From contig JAQFVV010000013.1 in NCBI GenBank assembly GCA_028023455.1, forward strand, positions 994,001-1,058,000: a stretch of DNA of 64,000 nucleotides, written 5' to 3'. Below, piece after piece: positions 38,881-50,882 of this stretch (positions are counted from its first letter, which is position 1; each line of letters starts with the position of its first letter). A model generated the notes under the pieces. That model did no database searches, was not told where the DNA came from, and saw only the letters and a list, made by a program, of their open reading frames with translations. The DNA is from Epiperipatus broadwayi. Taxonomy: Eukaryota > Onychophora > Udeonychophora > Euonychophora > Peripatidae. The position numbers and the translations under genes were made by a program.

Positions 38881-39459
38881 TTGTTTTCACTACTCCTCTA
38901 TGATAGGCTGGGACTTTTCCATTATTATGACTGATTTTATAACTAATATGATTTTGTTTTATTTTCAATACTGATATCTTAACTATTCCTTATACTCTGT
39001 AAAACAACTGTAATGTCTATATTTTAAAATAAATAATAATTATGATTATATTATAGCTTGAATGTAGGCTGTAGAGTAGTCAAAGACTATTCTGTCCACT
39101 GAGTCAAGCAATACTTCAAAAGTTATAGCTGTTGTATGGCATAAACAATAGGATTAAGGTATGTCCAATTGTAGAAAATAATAGTATTCAATTTTTATAT
39201 CAGTTCATGGAGAAGTTGATCAAAGTAAAATTTGTGAAAAAATAAATAAGAGACAGAGGGGTAATAATAATAAAAGAATCATAAATAAACATAGGGTAAA
39301 CAGTTTGATGAAAGAGGAAATGATCATAATGTAATTAATAGAGAAGATTATAAATTTGCTTTATATATATTCTATTTAACTTATGATCCAGAAATAATTT
39401 GTAGAAAAAATATTAAACCTTTAAGTTACATAAAAGAACTTAATAGAAGGAAAATACAT
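38881..39459. other. Region left of the second LTR element
   Basis: Several short lysine/asparagine-rich open stretches between 39230 and 39450 hint at old element coding sequence, but no motif can be named. Confidence 0.4.
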
Positions 39460-39613
39460 TGCACCATCCAGTGGTACCTATTAGGATTTATATGATTTAT
39501 TTGCTTTGTATTTGATGACCAAATTACGTTCAATTTGTTAATTCCCTCATTATAATATTTCAGGTCATTTTATTGATGCAATTATCTTTTCTGATCACAC
39601 AATCCCACTTAAT

Positions 39614-40112
39614 TAATAATACGTTGATACGTTGCGGTGAAATTTTTTATGTAATAATTTGTAGGCTTTTTTTATATATATTATAAATTGCAGACTTTGC
39701 GCTTTCGGAGCCCTTGTTGCTCCATATTCATAGTCTTTTCAGATTATTAATAGCTGAAATACACAGGCTTATATATACCTGTGTCTATATATGTAATAGA
39801 CAGGGTATGAGCACAGACTTTTACATGACCTACCACTCTCCACACTATCTCATAACACTGATACACCCGAACACACATATGTCGAAAAGATAAATAATCA
39901 CCAATAACGTATTTCATGCTCAACCAGCAATCATCAGTTGGTCCAGATTACCATCTCTACACATATATGCTACAAGTGCTCAGATATATATTAAGATAGC
40001 AAATCCTCCTACTTTAATGGACGGGCTTCAATCCACTCCACACTCCAACTCTTCAACTGTCCATCCAATTGAAAATCTGTTGATAATGTTATATGCAAAT
40101 GTATGCAAATTG
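39614..40112. mobile_element. 499 bp insertion in the LTR with 10 bp target duplication
   Basis: CCCACTTAAT flanks it on both sides (39604-39613, 40113-40122), and the other LTR lacks it. The left 180 bp includes, on the minus strand, a strong hairpin GGAGC/GCTCC directly followed by GAAA (39703-39723), a hammerhead-like layout. The right part is M-family copy 8 (39802-40083). It may be one composite insertion or an M element landing in an earlier one. Confidence 0.75.
39802..40083 (+). mobile_element. M-family element, copy 8
   Basis: AGGGTATGAGCACAGAC at the left, CATCAGTTGGTCCAGAT at 39934, ending CCAATTGAAAATCTG. The terminal ~30 bp are absent. Confidence 0.8.
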
Positions 40113-41469
40113 CCCACTTAATGCAACTAAACTTAAATAATAGAGAGGAGAGAACCATATTTTAATTTATTTAAAAGTTGCCAGGATTTTATATAAAAAT
40201 CCACTGGCCTACCCCCTATTTTTATTAGTAACTATTATTTATTTGATATATCCAGAGAATTGAATTTTCTAATACAGCATCAGCAATTTATTTGATAAAA
40301 TAATAATGATAGAGTTTAACCAGTATTACCTTATGATAATAAACTTGTAAATTATATTCAGGTTTATTAATTTATAATTAAATATGATAAATTTTGCTAA
40401 TTCTAAGAAGAGAATAAAATATTAAAATTATATGTGTATCAAAGCGAATGTTCTTGGAATTCTAATTGTCTGTAATATGATTTAACACAGTCTTCAATAT
40501 TACTTAAGAACTTCAAAAATGTGATCACTTATATGAAATAAAGTTTCTTACCAGTAAGTTTAATTGTTCAATTATATCATTTATAGAATTACCATGCATG
40601 CATTTGTTTGTTCTGAGAAGGATCCGTTGCACACTCCTGTTACAGCTTGTAGCTAGTTTGGGGTTCAAAGCTTCAAGTAGGTGATGGGCTTCACTCACAG
40701 CATTATCATGACTTTAGGAAGGGAAAAAACATCAGCAAATGAACTTTTTCTACTCAAATATCTTAGAATGATTCAACGTGCTTGTGAGAGTAGTTTGGCA
40801 CAATCTTTCTGTCTTCATAGAAAATCAATTTTATCTTAAACTGCTTTCTTTAGAAAATGACAATCTAAAATGACCGGCACATGATGTGTTTGCTTTTATA
40901 GTCACTCATGATTTCTAGTGTGCCATACACTTCCTGCTGACTTTGACAAATTTAAAGTAATTTTGTCCTCAAAGTCATCCATTTGCCCCTTTGGTTGTCT
41001 TTTTAATTAAGGAAGTAATGTTGTGATTTTAACTTTAAGTACTGCTAATTGCTTTGTGATAAGAATTTGTTTTTTTATCTTAGCAAAAATCAAATTACTT
41101 TTTATTATTCTCTTTATATTTTTTTTAAAATTTCTATTAACTTAATATATATATAACCTACGTCGTCTAAAATAAATCAATCAGATATTTCAAAAAAAAA
41201 ATATTATATTCTTTTTGACAAATTTGGTTATTTAAACTTTTAAATTGTCCATGCAATTTGTACTAAAACAAATATAGTACAATAAGATATTTAACCTTTC
41301 TTTTATTCTTTAATCTCAGTTAATCATAGTAATACTAAATTATGGTTACCTAATCACTATCCTATTTTGTTTACCATTAATTCATATCCATGGTCTTTAG
41401 GGTTTAATTCCATCTAGTTTATTGTTTACTGCTATTTTTTTGTATATCTAAAGACAGTTGTGGTGATGG

Positions 41470-42510
41470 TGATTGAGCCATTTCTCTATGCTACTCACAC
41501 CAGTCTGTCCACTTTACATCAAGATCTTTACCCTTGTAATTATATTGACTTCTAAACTTTTCGCCTGGGAATGGAGATCTTACACGAATTCCCTTCCCTT
41601 TATTTTTAGCTGGGGGTCTCTTATCATTTTTTTAATTTTCAGGAATATCAGTAAACATCATAGTGTTCAGTTGTAGTTGATCCTTCTGTTTTGGTATTTT
41701 GTTAATGTATTTAGGGCTTGACTCTTTCTCTCCAGCCTTGTTGCTCTTGAAAGTACTAAGTAATTTTGTCATCCCTTCCACTGTCTCACATCTAGTGCTT
41801 CTCAACAGATGATCTACTGGATTAGGAAAATTTTGCTGTACAATCTTTATAATCTGTTTCTCTATGAACCTGCACTCTGTTAGTGTGTGCACTATTTGTT
41901 TCCAAAAAGAGGCACATAATGCTCTTCTCTTCTACATTTCTCTTATGCTACATTATTCTTAATCCTCTCTTGGTGGTCCTTATTTTAATAACATTTGATT
42001 AAGATATTCCCATATTGAGTGAAGTTATCTTGTTTCTTACATAAAGACTCCCATCAAGCTTGTGCCATCCCTTGTAAATGACTAATTGCCATTGTTAGTT
42101 GAACATCATCCAACATCAGGTTTATCACAAAGTACCTCTCTAGGCTATTTAGATATTCTATTGGCAATTATATATTCTGTCCATAGAAAATAGGATTTAC
42201 AGCACTCAGTGCATTTTTTTATTTTCTAAAAGTTTTACCTCCTGACTTTACTGTTTATCAGATCCTAATTCTATCAATTCTGTATTCTGTGCCCTTTTGC
42301 AATTTTCTATCTACTATCGTATTAACTTCTTTCATTTCTTTAATCATCTCTGCCATTTCTTTTTTATTTCATCCTTGAACTCTCTATTTCTTTCTTTATA
42401 TCCTCTTTGAATTCAGTTATTAGTTCATATAATAATCTCTTGATTAAGGGTTCCATACCATCTCTTTTAATTTGTTTTCACTTTCTGCCATAGTTTGAGT
42501 ATCTTTACCA
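41470..42510 (-). pseudogene. Gag-like pseudogene of the second LTR element
   Basis: On the minus strand, around 42060-42200, the sequence reads MLDDVQLTMAISHLQGMAQA then WEFMCKK. This is the retrotransposon-gag pattern (short loop, A-x-HLQG-A--WW) also seen in the gypsy gag at 25235. Upstream (42300-42480) is a charged E/K-rich segment. Downstream, 41632-41892 is an open frame with FIEKQIIKIVQQNFPNPVDH. Stops and frame changes occur between blocks. No zinc knuckle is visible. Confidence 0.7.
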
Positions 42511-42819
42511 CTTTTCAATTTCATACAAATCTACTTTCTCTTAATTTTTATATTTTTCTAATTCATATATCTTGCTTGGTTTTTTATTTTATTTATATTT
42601 CACTAACACATTTGCCGATGTCCTACCCCCTGTTGTCACTTTACCTTCCGAATTACTTTATTTTCCATCATTTTGCCTATCTTTTTTACCCACTTAGATA
42701 TGTGGAAAAAAAATTTTTAGAAACACTTATATTTAAAAATTTTGTTACTTTATAATTTTACTCCTATCTTATGTTCTGGGTTATTATTATTGCTCATAAG
42801 CACCCATGTTGGATGGCAT

Positions 42820-44103
42820 TGTATCATTCAGCAGTATCTCTTAGGGTTTATACAATTTATTTGCTTCATATTCGGTAAACAAATTACATTCAATTTGTTA
42901 ATTTCCTCATTATAACATTTCAGGTAATTTTATCAATGCAATTATCCTTCCTGGTCACACAAGTCTGCACAATGTAACTAAACTTGAATAATAGAGAGGA
43001 GAGAACCAGCTTTTAATTTTATTTGAAAGATGCCATGATTCTATATAAGAATCCATTAGCATACCCCTTTATTTTTATTAGTTACTATTATCATTTATTT
43101 GATACACCTGAAGGATTGTATTTTCTAATACAGTATCGGCAATTTATTTGATAAAATAATAATGATAAAGTTTAACTAATATTATCTCATAATAATAAAC
43201 TTAATTAGACAACAATGTAAGTTATATTCAAGTTTATTAAATTATAATTAAATATAATAAATATTTCTAATTCCAAGAAGAGAATAAAATATTAAAATTA
43301 TATGCGTATCAAAGCAGATGTTCTTGTAATTGTAATTGTCTGTAATATGATTCAATACAGTCTTCAATATTACTTAAGAACTTCAAGAATGTAATCACTT
43401 ATATGAAATAAAGTTTCTTACCAGTAAGTTTAATTGTTCAATTATACCATTTATAGAATTACCATGCATGGATTTGTTTATTCTGAGAGGGATCCATTGC
43501 ACACTCTTGTTATACCTTGTCGGTAGTCTGGGTTCAAGTAGGTGATGGACTTCACTCACAGCATTATCATGACTTTAGGAAGGGAAAAAATATGGCAAAT
43601 GAACTTTTTTTTATTTGCACATCTTACAATGATTCAACATGCTTGTGAGAGTAGTTTGGCACAATTTTTCTGACCTCATGGAAAATCAGTTTTATCTTAA
43701 ACTGCTTTCTTTAGAAAATGACTATCTAAGATGACCGGCACATGATGTGTTTGCTTTTATAGTCTGTCTTGATTTTTAGTCTGCCATGCACATCCTGTAG
43801 ACTTTTCCCTTTGATTGCCATCTTTAATTAAGGAAGGAATGTTGCGATTTTAACTTTAAGTACTGCTAATTGCTTTGTGATAAGAATTTGTTTTTTATCT
43901 TAGCAAAAATCAAAGTACTTTTTATTATTCTCTTTATATATTTTTTTTAATTTTTATTAACTTAAAATATATATATAACCTACATTGTCTAAAATAAATC
44001 AATAAGATATTTCAAAAGAAAAATATTATTTTCTTTTCGAGAAATATGGTAATTTACACTTCTAAATTGCCAATGCAACTTGTACTAAAACAAATACAAT
44101 ACA
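42820..44103 (-). repeat. 5' LTR of the gag-only element
   Basis: 1284 bp, uninterrupted. It differs from the other LTR by scattered substitutions and a ~35 bp deletion near 43800, so it is older than the gypsy element at 19064. Confidence 0.85.
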
Positions 44104-44504
44104 TTATGAATCAAATTACATAAAGCATAATAGAGATAATTGTATTAATATATATATAAGATATCAATAGGTTTAATTAATAATTATTCACCTAAAAATG
44201 AATGGAAAATTATATATTTGTATGTTTTTGTTCAAATCACTCTCCTAAATGTTATGTTTATTTTAGCAGTGCCCTCTGTGAATAAATATAAAGTTTGAAT
44301 TTCAAGCAGCACAACTTGATATTTTGTTTTTGAATTTTTAGCTAACAGTATGCATTGGAATATTTTCTTATATGTTTATATATAATATATATTCAATACA
44401 TATTGCATACACATTGTATAATTTTTAAGGTTTGCAAGTATTTATATATCTTTATTTTATTTTTAATTTTAAAAATTCAATCGATGTCACTATATATATA
44501 TAAT

Positions 44505-44965
44505 CAGTTATGGGATCTTTAGCAACAAGGGAATATACATATAAATGGAAAAATATGGGTGATTTAGTCTGCAAGTTGTGTAAGAAAGGCATAAAAAATA
44601 TTAAGCATCTGTTACTTCAACGTAAATGCTTGGAAGCAGAAAGGGTATAAATAATGAAGTATGGAAGATTAAATATGAACAAAGTGATTATACAGAAAGT
44701 GAGTTATTGGTTTTTATGCTAGGTTTGAGAAAATATAAGGGGGATTTGGATATGAAGGTCATGGCATTGACAAAGATATGTTGTTGAAATGGGATGGAGC
44801 TGATTATGGGAAAACTTAGGGTGGAGAATGGAAAGGGAAGGTAAAATGGCTAACAGGTTTCTCTGGGCATAGCTGCTGAGAGATTCCTGACTCCATTTAA
44901 GGAGAAGTCACAATGCATCACATCACATCATCACATAAGGTTAAAACAGATTGTATTACATTGAA
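44505..44965 (+). pseudogene. LINE 3' fragment, copy 1
   Basis: The plus strand reads SLATREYTYKWKNMG then LVCKLCKKGIKNIKHLLL, a C-x2-C...H finger typical of LINE ORF2 C-termini (the final cysteine is arginine here). It shares ~400 bp with 58604-58967, including the 3' end GGAGAAGTCACAATGC followed by CATCACATCACATCA. A frameshift and stop are present. RT is missing, so the copy is 5'-truncated. Confidence 0.8.
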
Positions 44966-45440
44966 AACAACTTAAAAATTATTTGCCAAAAAAAAAAGCC
45001 TTAATGTATTATATATATATTGTTCTGGACACTCTAACAGTGGCCATGCTCAAAGTGGCTGTAGTTGAAGCTATATATATTTACCATTATTAATCTATGT
45101 AGTTATTAGATACTCACAATAATTAACTGACTATGGAATATAAACATAGTATAAAATGGATGAGGTTGGTCTGTATATATATTTCTTACCCACACACACT
45201 CAAGAATAAAACAATGTTAACTAGAATATGATCGTATGATATATGCGTACAATATTTTTGTTTTAGTTTATTTATTTTGTTATTTTAATAACGCAAATGT
45301 CCCACATTTATAATTATATTTCTCTTTTTTTTTTAAAAAAAAAAAAGGTTGTTTACATGTTGGAAAATGTTATATAAAAAAAATATGAAATAATTAAAAA
45401 TGTAACTGTAAATGTTCCAATGCGTCTATATTTTATTTTT
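44966..45440. other. AT-rich region, no gene seen
   Basis: Opposed T9/A12 runs near 45325-45347; otherwise nothing. Confidence 0.5.
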
Positions 45441-45446
45441 AAATTA

Positions 45447-45592
45447 TCAGTTATTTTCTATGCTAATACATTAAGAAAAGTCAGGTGGCCATTGTTTTAC
45501 CAAATATCAAAATACTAATGTATTAATGGTCATTCTGCTTTGTATTCTTATTCAGTTATTTTCTATGCTAATGCATTAAGAAAAGTCAGGTG
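45447..45592. repeat. Local direct duplication (~40 bp unit)
   Basis: CAGTTATTTTCTATGCTAAT plus CATTAAGAAAAGTCAGGTG occurs at 45449 and again at 45553, with one difference. Confidence 0.85.
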
Positions 45593-47730
45593 CATTGTAT
45601 TCTTATTTTTATGAACAAAAGAGTTCAAAGAATTCAGACACCAATGCTTATATAGAAAAGTCTTGTTTAGATATTTTTAGTTTTAATCCGTTGCAATGTC
45701 AAAGTAAAAGAATTTTTCTTTATATTAAAATGTTAAACTGATGTTTATCAGTACAGTGGTCTGAGTCAATCCAGATAAAGTTAAATTAGAAAAAAAAAAT
45801 TAATTAAAGATAAAATTCTTTAAAAGAAAATTATGCACATTATAAAATCAATTAGCCACCAAGATAAGGCAATTATTCGAAGAGGGGTACCCAAATTCAT
45901 TATGTAATGGAGGTGCTATATATACTGTTCACCAGATGCAGGACATATATCCCAGTGGCATATTCCCAGAGACACATTTAGAGAATTCACCATCCAGAGA
46001 GCCACAGTCAGAGAGATCTAAGCTTATTAAATTATTATTGTGTGATCATTGCAGACTAACTAGTCTTATATTTTGGTCATTGCAATTATTCATCACTCCA
46101 AATTTAATGCAGAGGTTTCTTATGAAGACTACCATTACTATGGAATACTAGACCTAGTAATTTGATGATAATTGTTGCAGTCATTGTGGAAGAGATCGAG
46201 GTTGCTGAAATCTTGTAGTGCTAACGAACTCCTGTTGCTTGCCTGCGTATTTCCAGGTATATGCAGTGCAGACCTCATATTCAGGTCACAATTCAGAAGA
46301 CGACATGAACTGTTAATATATTGAAGCAAAAAGAAAGGGCACAGAGCCTAGTCTCTACAGAAAATCTCTTTTAGTAAAGCTAAAATAGATGTCTTCATTT
46401 GATTACCACAGCAGTGAACATAAAGTCAAGATGAAGATAATTTCTACATCAGCTAATGAGATAATTATGGAGTAGAAACCCACTTCAGTGCATCCATCCA
46501 GCTCCATCCATGCCATTGAAATGAGTCCCCAGGTTCAGCAATGATGATGATAAAGATCACCAGACTGATATAGTGTTAAAAAGGAAGTCCTTATCATCCT
46601 GTAGCACATTTAGAGATACCAAGTCTGGATGAGCCTGAAGACCCTGGAGGGTAAAATTTATCTTTAATCATTTAATACTGGTTTTTTTTTAAATATCATT
46701 GATATGATTATGTTGTACAACTATAACTTGTTTAAAATAAATCTTATTATGCTAGGGAATTTATTTCTCAATCTAGTACATGTATGTCAAATCATTTATC
46801 TGCCAAGTGCAGGATTCTTTCATGTTAATCATCCTTCCATATTTAGTTTTAAATGTATGGAAACTATAAGACAATGCATCTTAAATCATTTTTATTAATG
46901 TTTAAATCATTCAAATGCGTATAAATTAAATAAAGATAATCCGTTACACAATTTAATAATATTTTAGAATCGTACGTTGATATGCACCTCAAGCATATGA
47001 GGAAACAAAGTAAAACCATAACTTCTTATAATGCTTAATATATACATAAGGGTATAGAACTCAGATCACTTCATCTAAAGATGTTTTAATGAATTAAAGG
47101 AGAGAACTCCCAAATTAAACAACTCTAGTTAAATTATGATGCGGGAAAATGAATTAAATAATGTATTATTTTTCTTTTATTTGTGCAATCAGTGGTGAGT
47201 TAATGGGGTTTAAGAAATATTGATTTATGTATGTTAATAAATATTTATCTACTTATTTTACAACTTATTTTGTTGTGTGAGTGTTTCATTTATTTTTTTT
47301 AATAATATAACAAAGGATATATTTCCAAGCGGCTTTAATTTTTTATAATCTAAGATAAAATAGGACTGAGCATAACTTAATGGGATATTACTTTATCAGG
47401 CATTATATATTTAATATCATGTTAATATTTTAATATAAATGATTTGTGTTATAAATAGGGTTGGTGGTTGTATATCCTTTCAGGCGAGGATTTTCATTGT
47501 CTTTCAAAAATATGCAGGGACTACCCTCTTGACATCTGCCAGCATAGTAGTGAAATTTCAACAAGGATAGGATTATAATAACCAGCAGTGTTCCATATCT
47601 CACTCAATTATTAATTTAATCATTTAATTAAATTATGAAATCCATATTTCATCGTAATTGTTATTGTTGCCTTACTGTGAGATGTTACATGTGTGATATA
47701 TATGATTAAAAGGTAGAGCAGGATGGAGGT
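45593..47730. other. No gene identified; a less AT-rich block at 45890-46650
   Basis: The block 45890-46650 is visibly richer in G+C than its surroundings. It begins with GGAGGTGCTATATATACTG, which resembles a TATA-type core promoter or LTR sequence. I cannot identify a protein in any frame, nor find a second copy in this window. Candidate fragment of an LTR or exon of a host transcript. Confidence 0.35.
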
Positions 47731-47842
47731 TTATCCAGTACAGAAAGATATATATATATATACGTATTAATTAAACTATACTGAGCTTATCCAGTACAGA
47801 AAGATATATATATATATGTATTAATTAAACTATACTGAGTAA
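47731..47842. repeat. Tandem duplication, ~56 bp unit
   Basis: The unit TATCCAGTACAGAAAG, a TA run, then GTATTAATTAAACTATACTGAG is present twice in a row with only a small change in the TA run. Confidence 0.92.
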
Positions 47843-49079
47843 TTATCTGAAGTATAACTGGTTTTAAATTTATTAAGAAATTTAAAACAAAGAGGAGAGG
47901 AAATTTTCTTTTGACAAACTGAATAGAGATTATATCTCTGCTTCCTATTTCATGGCTTCTCAAGAAACTGGTCATATGATAAATAATAATAGCTATGGGT
48001 TAAATAGAAACTTTAATTTTTATAGGAAAGTCATATGCTGATAATATAATCCTCGTTTTAAAGTTTATAAAATGGAAAGAAATTTATAAATGAAAAACTG
48101 CACTTGATAGTAAAAGATATAATGAAACTAACTTAAATATCTCATTACAGAATAAAAATCTTTTTAAAACTCCTTTGTAGAGAAGCAGTGAAAAGGCAAT
48201 GTTTATTTATTAGTTTGCTAATTGCCATATAGTAAAAGTTGTACAATATCTTTTTTTTTCTGGTTATAAGTAGTTTGATGTCAATTAATCATTCAATGTC
48301 AGATGGTTATTTGAGTTGGCTATGATTCAATTTCTTAGAAATCATTCTAAGACTGATTAAATTTTTTCAGATCAGATTTGAAACAAAATCAAACAAAATC
48401 ACAGGCATACTATTCACATGTGCTATTACTACCCTATAAGTATATATTAGTAAGTATCATAAAAAATATTTATTTATTTAATTGAGTTTAAATTCATCCT
48501 TTTGTCTTAAGCAGTAACCCATTACCTTATAATAATAAAAATAGTTTAAAAAATTTAGAAATGGGGAAAGGTCACATTGATATATATCTTCAAAAATTTA
48601 ATAATGTAAAAATTCTTTTTCAAATTATATAGAGCAGATGTATAGATGTTGAATAGTAACAACAGGTTTTTAACATAATTCAATAAAGGATATTATGAGA
48701 AACAAAATTATCATTGACTATTATCAATCTACTTTAGAATGAAGATCTTTTAATTTTTAAGATAGTTTCTCTAATCCGTAGCTTCTTGTCAACTTTCTAA
48801 ATCTCATGGAATTCAGTTTAAGACCTCAATTGTCTATTGTCATTTCTTCTAGAGAAATATCCAAACCAGCTTGTTTCAGCCTTTTAATTTTACTCATATT
48901 TCATTTGTGATTTCTTATTGTTACTCCCAATATTCTTCTATATATTGGAAACCAATTTATGACAAACTATCTTTTTGTTTATGCAAAGTTGAAATAAATA
49001 AAAACAAAATAGTGGATGTATGATTGATTTATGATTGAGTAAAATAATCAATATTGTAGATTTCTGAATAGTACTGAAC
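47843..49079. other. AT-rich region before the GC-richer LINE
   Basis: No gene seen. A few minus-strand stretches near 48700-48960 look like weak LINE coding sequence but cannot be aligned to a motif. Confidence 0.4.
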
Positions 49080-49088
49080 AAGGGGATC

Positions 49089-49475
49089 TTGCCTCTAAAT
49101 ATCCCCAGATTAATTGAGTTCCTTGATTCCCCTTTTACCATCATCCTCCAGGGGATGTCCCCTCAATGCTTCCAATGTTGGCTTTGGGGACATCTCATGA
49201 GAGATTGTAGGAAGCGCTGTTGCTCTCAATGCAGACTGGTTGCACAAACATATCATAAATGCCCACATAGCACCCCCACTGCTCCTTCCTCCTCTAACAA
49301 TACTACCAAAGGGCCTATGCAGAACAGACCCCCCAACCTCAGAACACAGAAGTTAGTCAAGGGCTGCCTTCCAATAATCCTCCCAGTAGTCTTACCATCT
49401 CCAAAAGGTATTACTAGAACACCACCTTCCATCAAATTAGAAGTGCTGCTGGACATCAATAGGCTGGCCTCCTGA
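49089..49475 (+). CDS. LINE ORF1 fragment with CCHC zinc knuckle
   Basis: A 128-codon open frame (no defined true start) contains CFQCWLWGHLMRDC, a C-x2-C-x4-H-x4-C knuckle at about residues 28-41. A second, degenerate finger CSQCRLVAQTYHKC follows at once. A proline/serine/threonine-rich tail comes after. Tandem knuckles of this kind occur in the nucleic-acid-binding ORF1 of many LINEs. Sequence before the knuckle (NIPRLIEFLDSPFTIILQG) may be the end of the preceding domain; the N-terminal part is missing or out of frame. Confidence 0.8.
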   Translation: MPLNIPRLIEFLDSPFTIILQGMSPQCFQCWLWGHLMRDCRKRCCSQCRLVAQTYHKCPHSTPTAPSSSNNTTKGPMQNRPPNLRTQKLVKGCLPIILPVVLPSPKGITRTPPSIKLEVLLDINRLAS

Positions 49476-49966
49476 GGGGATGCCTGACAATAGGATTTCC
49501 CCACTAGTGACCAATCAACCCAACAGCATTGACTTTTTCACCACTGGTTCTTCATCATGTAAGAGGAAGAAAAAAACATCAAAAACCCAGATTCTCACCA
49601 GCCTGCTCTACCTCTGGCTCAGATGACATCACAGTCAATGAACTCCTGGATTTCAATGATGTGCTTGAAAGTTTCGTGATTCTCTGTGAAAAGAAAATAT
49701 GACAGTTTTTCCCTCTGGCATCTGTTCCTCTATGTGAAGCAACTCCAGTAGTTACTGATGATTCAGCTGTTCCCACGACTTCTGTTGTCAAGGCTGCTGA
49801 AGTGCAAATTGTCCAGTTGGAATTTTTTTCTTCCTCCACAAGCGTCGACTGCGATGGCCAATCCAATCTTGACCAACATTTCTCTCCATAGAGTTGATTC
49901 CAGGAAAGATGATCCTCCAGTTCCAGGTAATCTTCCAGAGACCCCAGGGCCTTAAATAACCCAACA

Positions 49967-50830
49967 ATGTTTAGAGTCTTCTCGGTCAATGTGCATGACC
50001 TAAATTCGCATGACAGGGCCTATGCCCTGTCACATTGGTTTCAGCAACAGGCCCCAGACATCTTATGCTTATCTGAAATGAAACTGCATCTTCAGTCATA
50101 CCCTCATGTTATTAACCTAATACAAGAATTTAGCTTCTTCCACTTCTCATTCTCAATTGTAGCATTGGGAGGCATTGCCATCAAAATTAGCAAAAATCCC
50201 CAATCACACTATTTAAAATTTTATACATTGACTCCAATTGCCTGATTGCAATGATCCAATCTCATCCAATCTCAAAGATGCTCATTCATGTCTACCTCCC
50301 AAAAAATTCTGAGATCATATTCAAAACCATTCATACTAACAATGCTACACTTAGAACCACCCTGATTCCTATGCATTTCATAGGTGATTTAATCATTCTA
50401 AGAACATTTTTCTTATATCTTCCAGAGACCCCAGCCTAAAACCCAACAATGTTAATCTTCTCTCAATATACCTAACATACACCTACCCCACATTGTTTCA
50501 CAACACCCCAGACATCTTATCTTATCTAATGAAACTCATCTTCATCATACCCTCATTTATTAACCTAATACAAAATTTACTTCTTCACTTCTCATTCTCA
50601 ATTACATTGGAGGCATTGCCATCAAAATTACAAATCCCCAATCACACTATTTAAAATTTTATACATTGACTCCAATTGCCTGATTGCAATGATCCAATCT
50701 CATCCAATCTCAAAGATGCTCATTCATGTCTACCTCCCAAAAAATTCTGAGATCATATTCAAAACCATTCATACTAACAATGCTACACTTAGAACCACCC
50801 TGATTCCTATGCATTTCATAGGTGATTTAA
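49967..50830 (+). pseudogene. LINE APE endonuclease, N-terminal part (with duplication)
   Basis: The frame at 49967-50245 reads FRVFSVNVHDLNSHDRAYAL and then DILCLSEMKLH. The asparagine and the SEMKL glutamate fit the first two APE-endonuclease motifs (N and ET-type). The domain is then disturbed: about 450 bp (49931-50400) is repeated at 50415-50840, the repeat being shortened by many small deletions. The enzyme would nick target DNA for target-primed reverse transcription. Confidence 0.82.
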
Positions 50831-50882
50831 CCATTCCTAAGAAGCATTTTAGTCCAAATTCCTAAAGTGCCTAAGTCTACCC

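Larger units (their letters stand above)
39460..41281 (-). repeat. 3' LTR of the gag-only element (interrupted)
   Basis: Matches 42820-44103 along its length except for the inserted segment 39614-40112. Conserved blocks include AATAGAGAGGAGAGAACCA, ATTACCATGCATG and AGATGACCGGCACATGATG-like sequence. Confidence 0.85.
39460..44103 (-). mobile_element. Second LTR retrotransposon with a gag-only interior
   Basis: Two direct repeats of ~1.3 kb (39460-41281, which includes a 499 bp insertion, and 42820-44103) enclose only 1538 bp. The LTRs have TG...CA ends (TGCACC/TGTATC to GTACA/ATACA). On the minus strand the interior starts with a primer-binding-like TGCCATCCAACATGGGTGC directly next to the 5' LTR, then gag-like sequence. 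No protease, RT, RNase H or integrase fits in the remainder. It is either an internally deleted gypsy element or a gag-only non-autonomous family. I could not confirm a target duplication. Confidence 0.78.

Noticed and set aside
49579-49989. 136-codon minus-strand open frame
   Set aside because: It lies antisense to the LINE ORF1/endonuclease junction, where the plus strand explains the sequence better.
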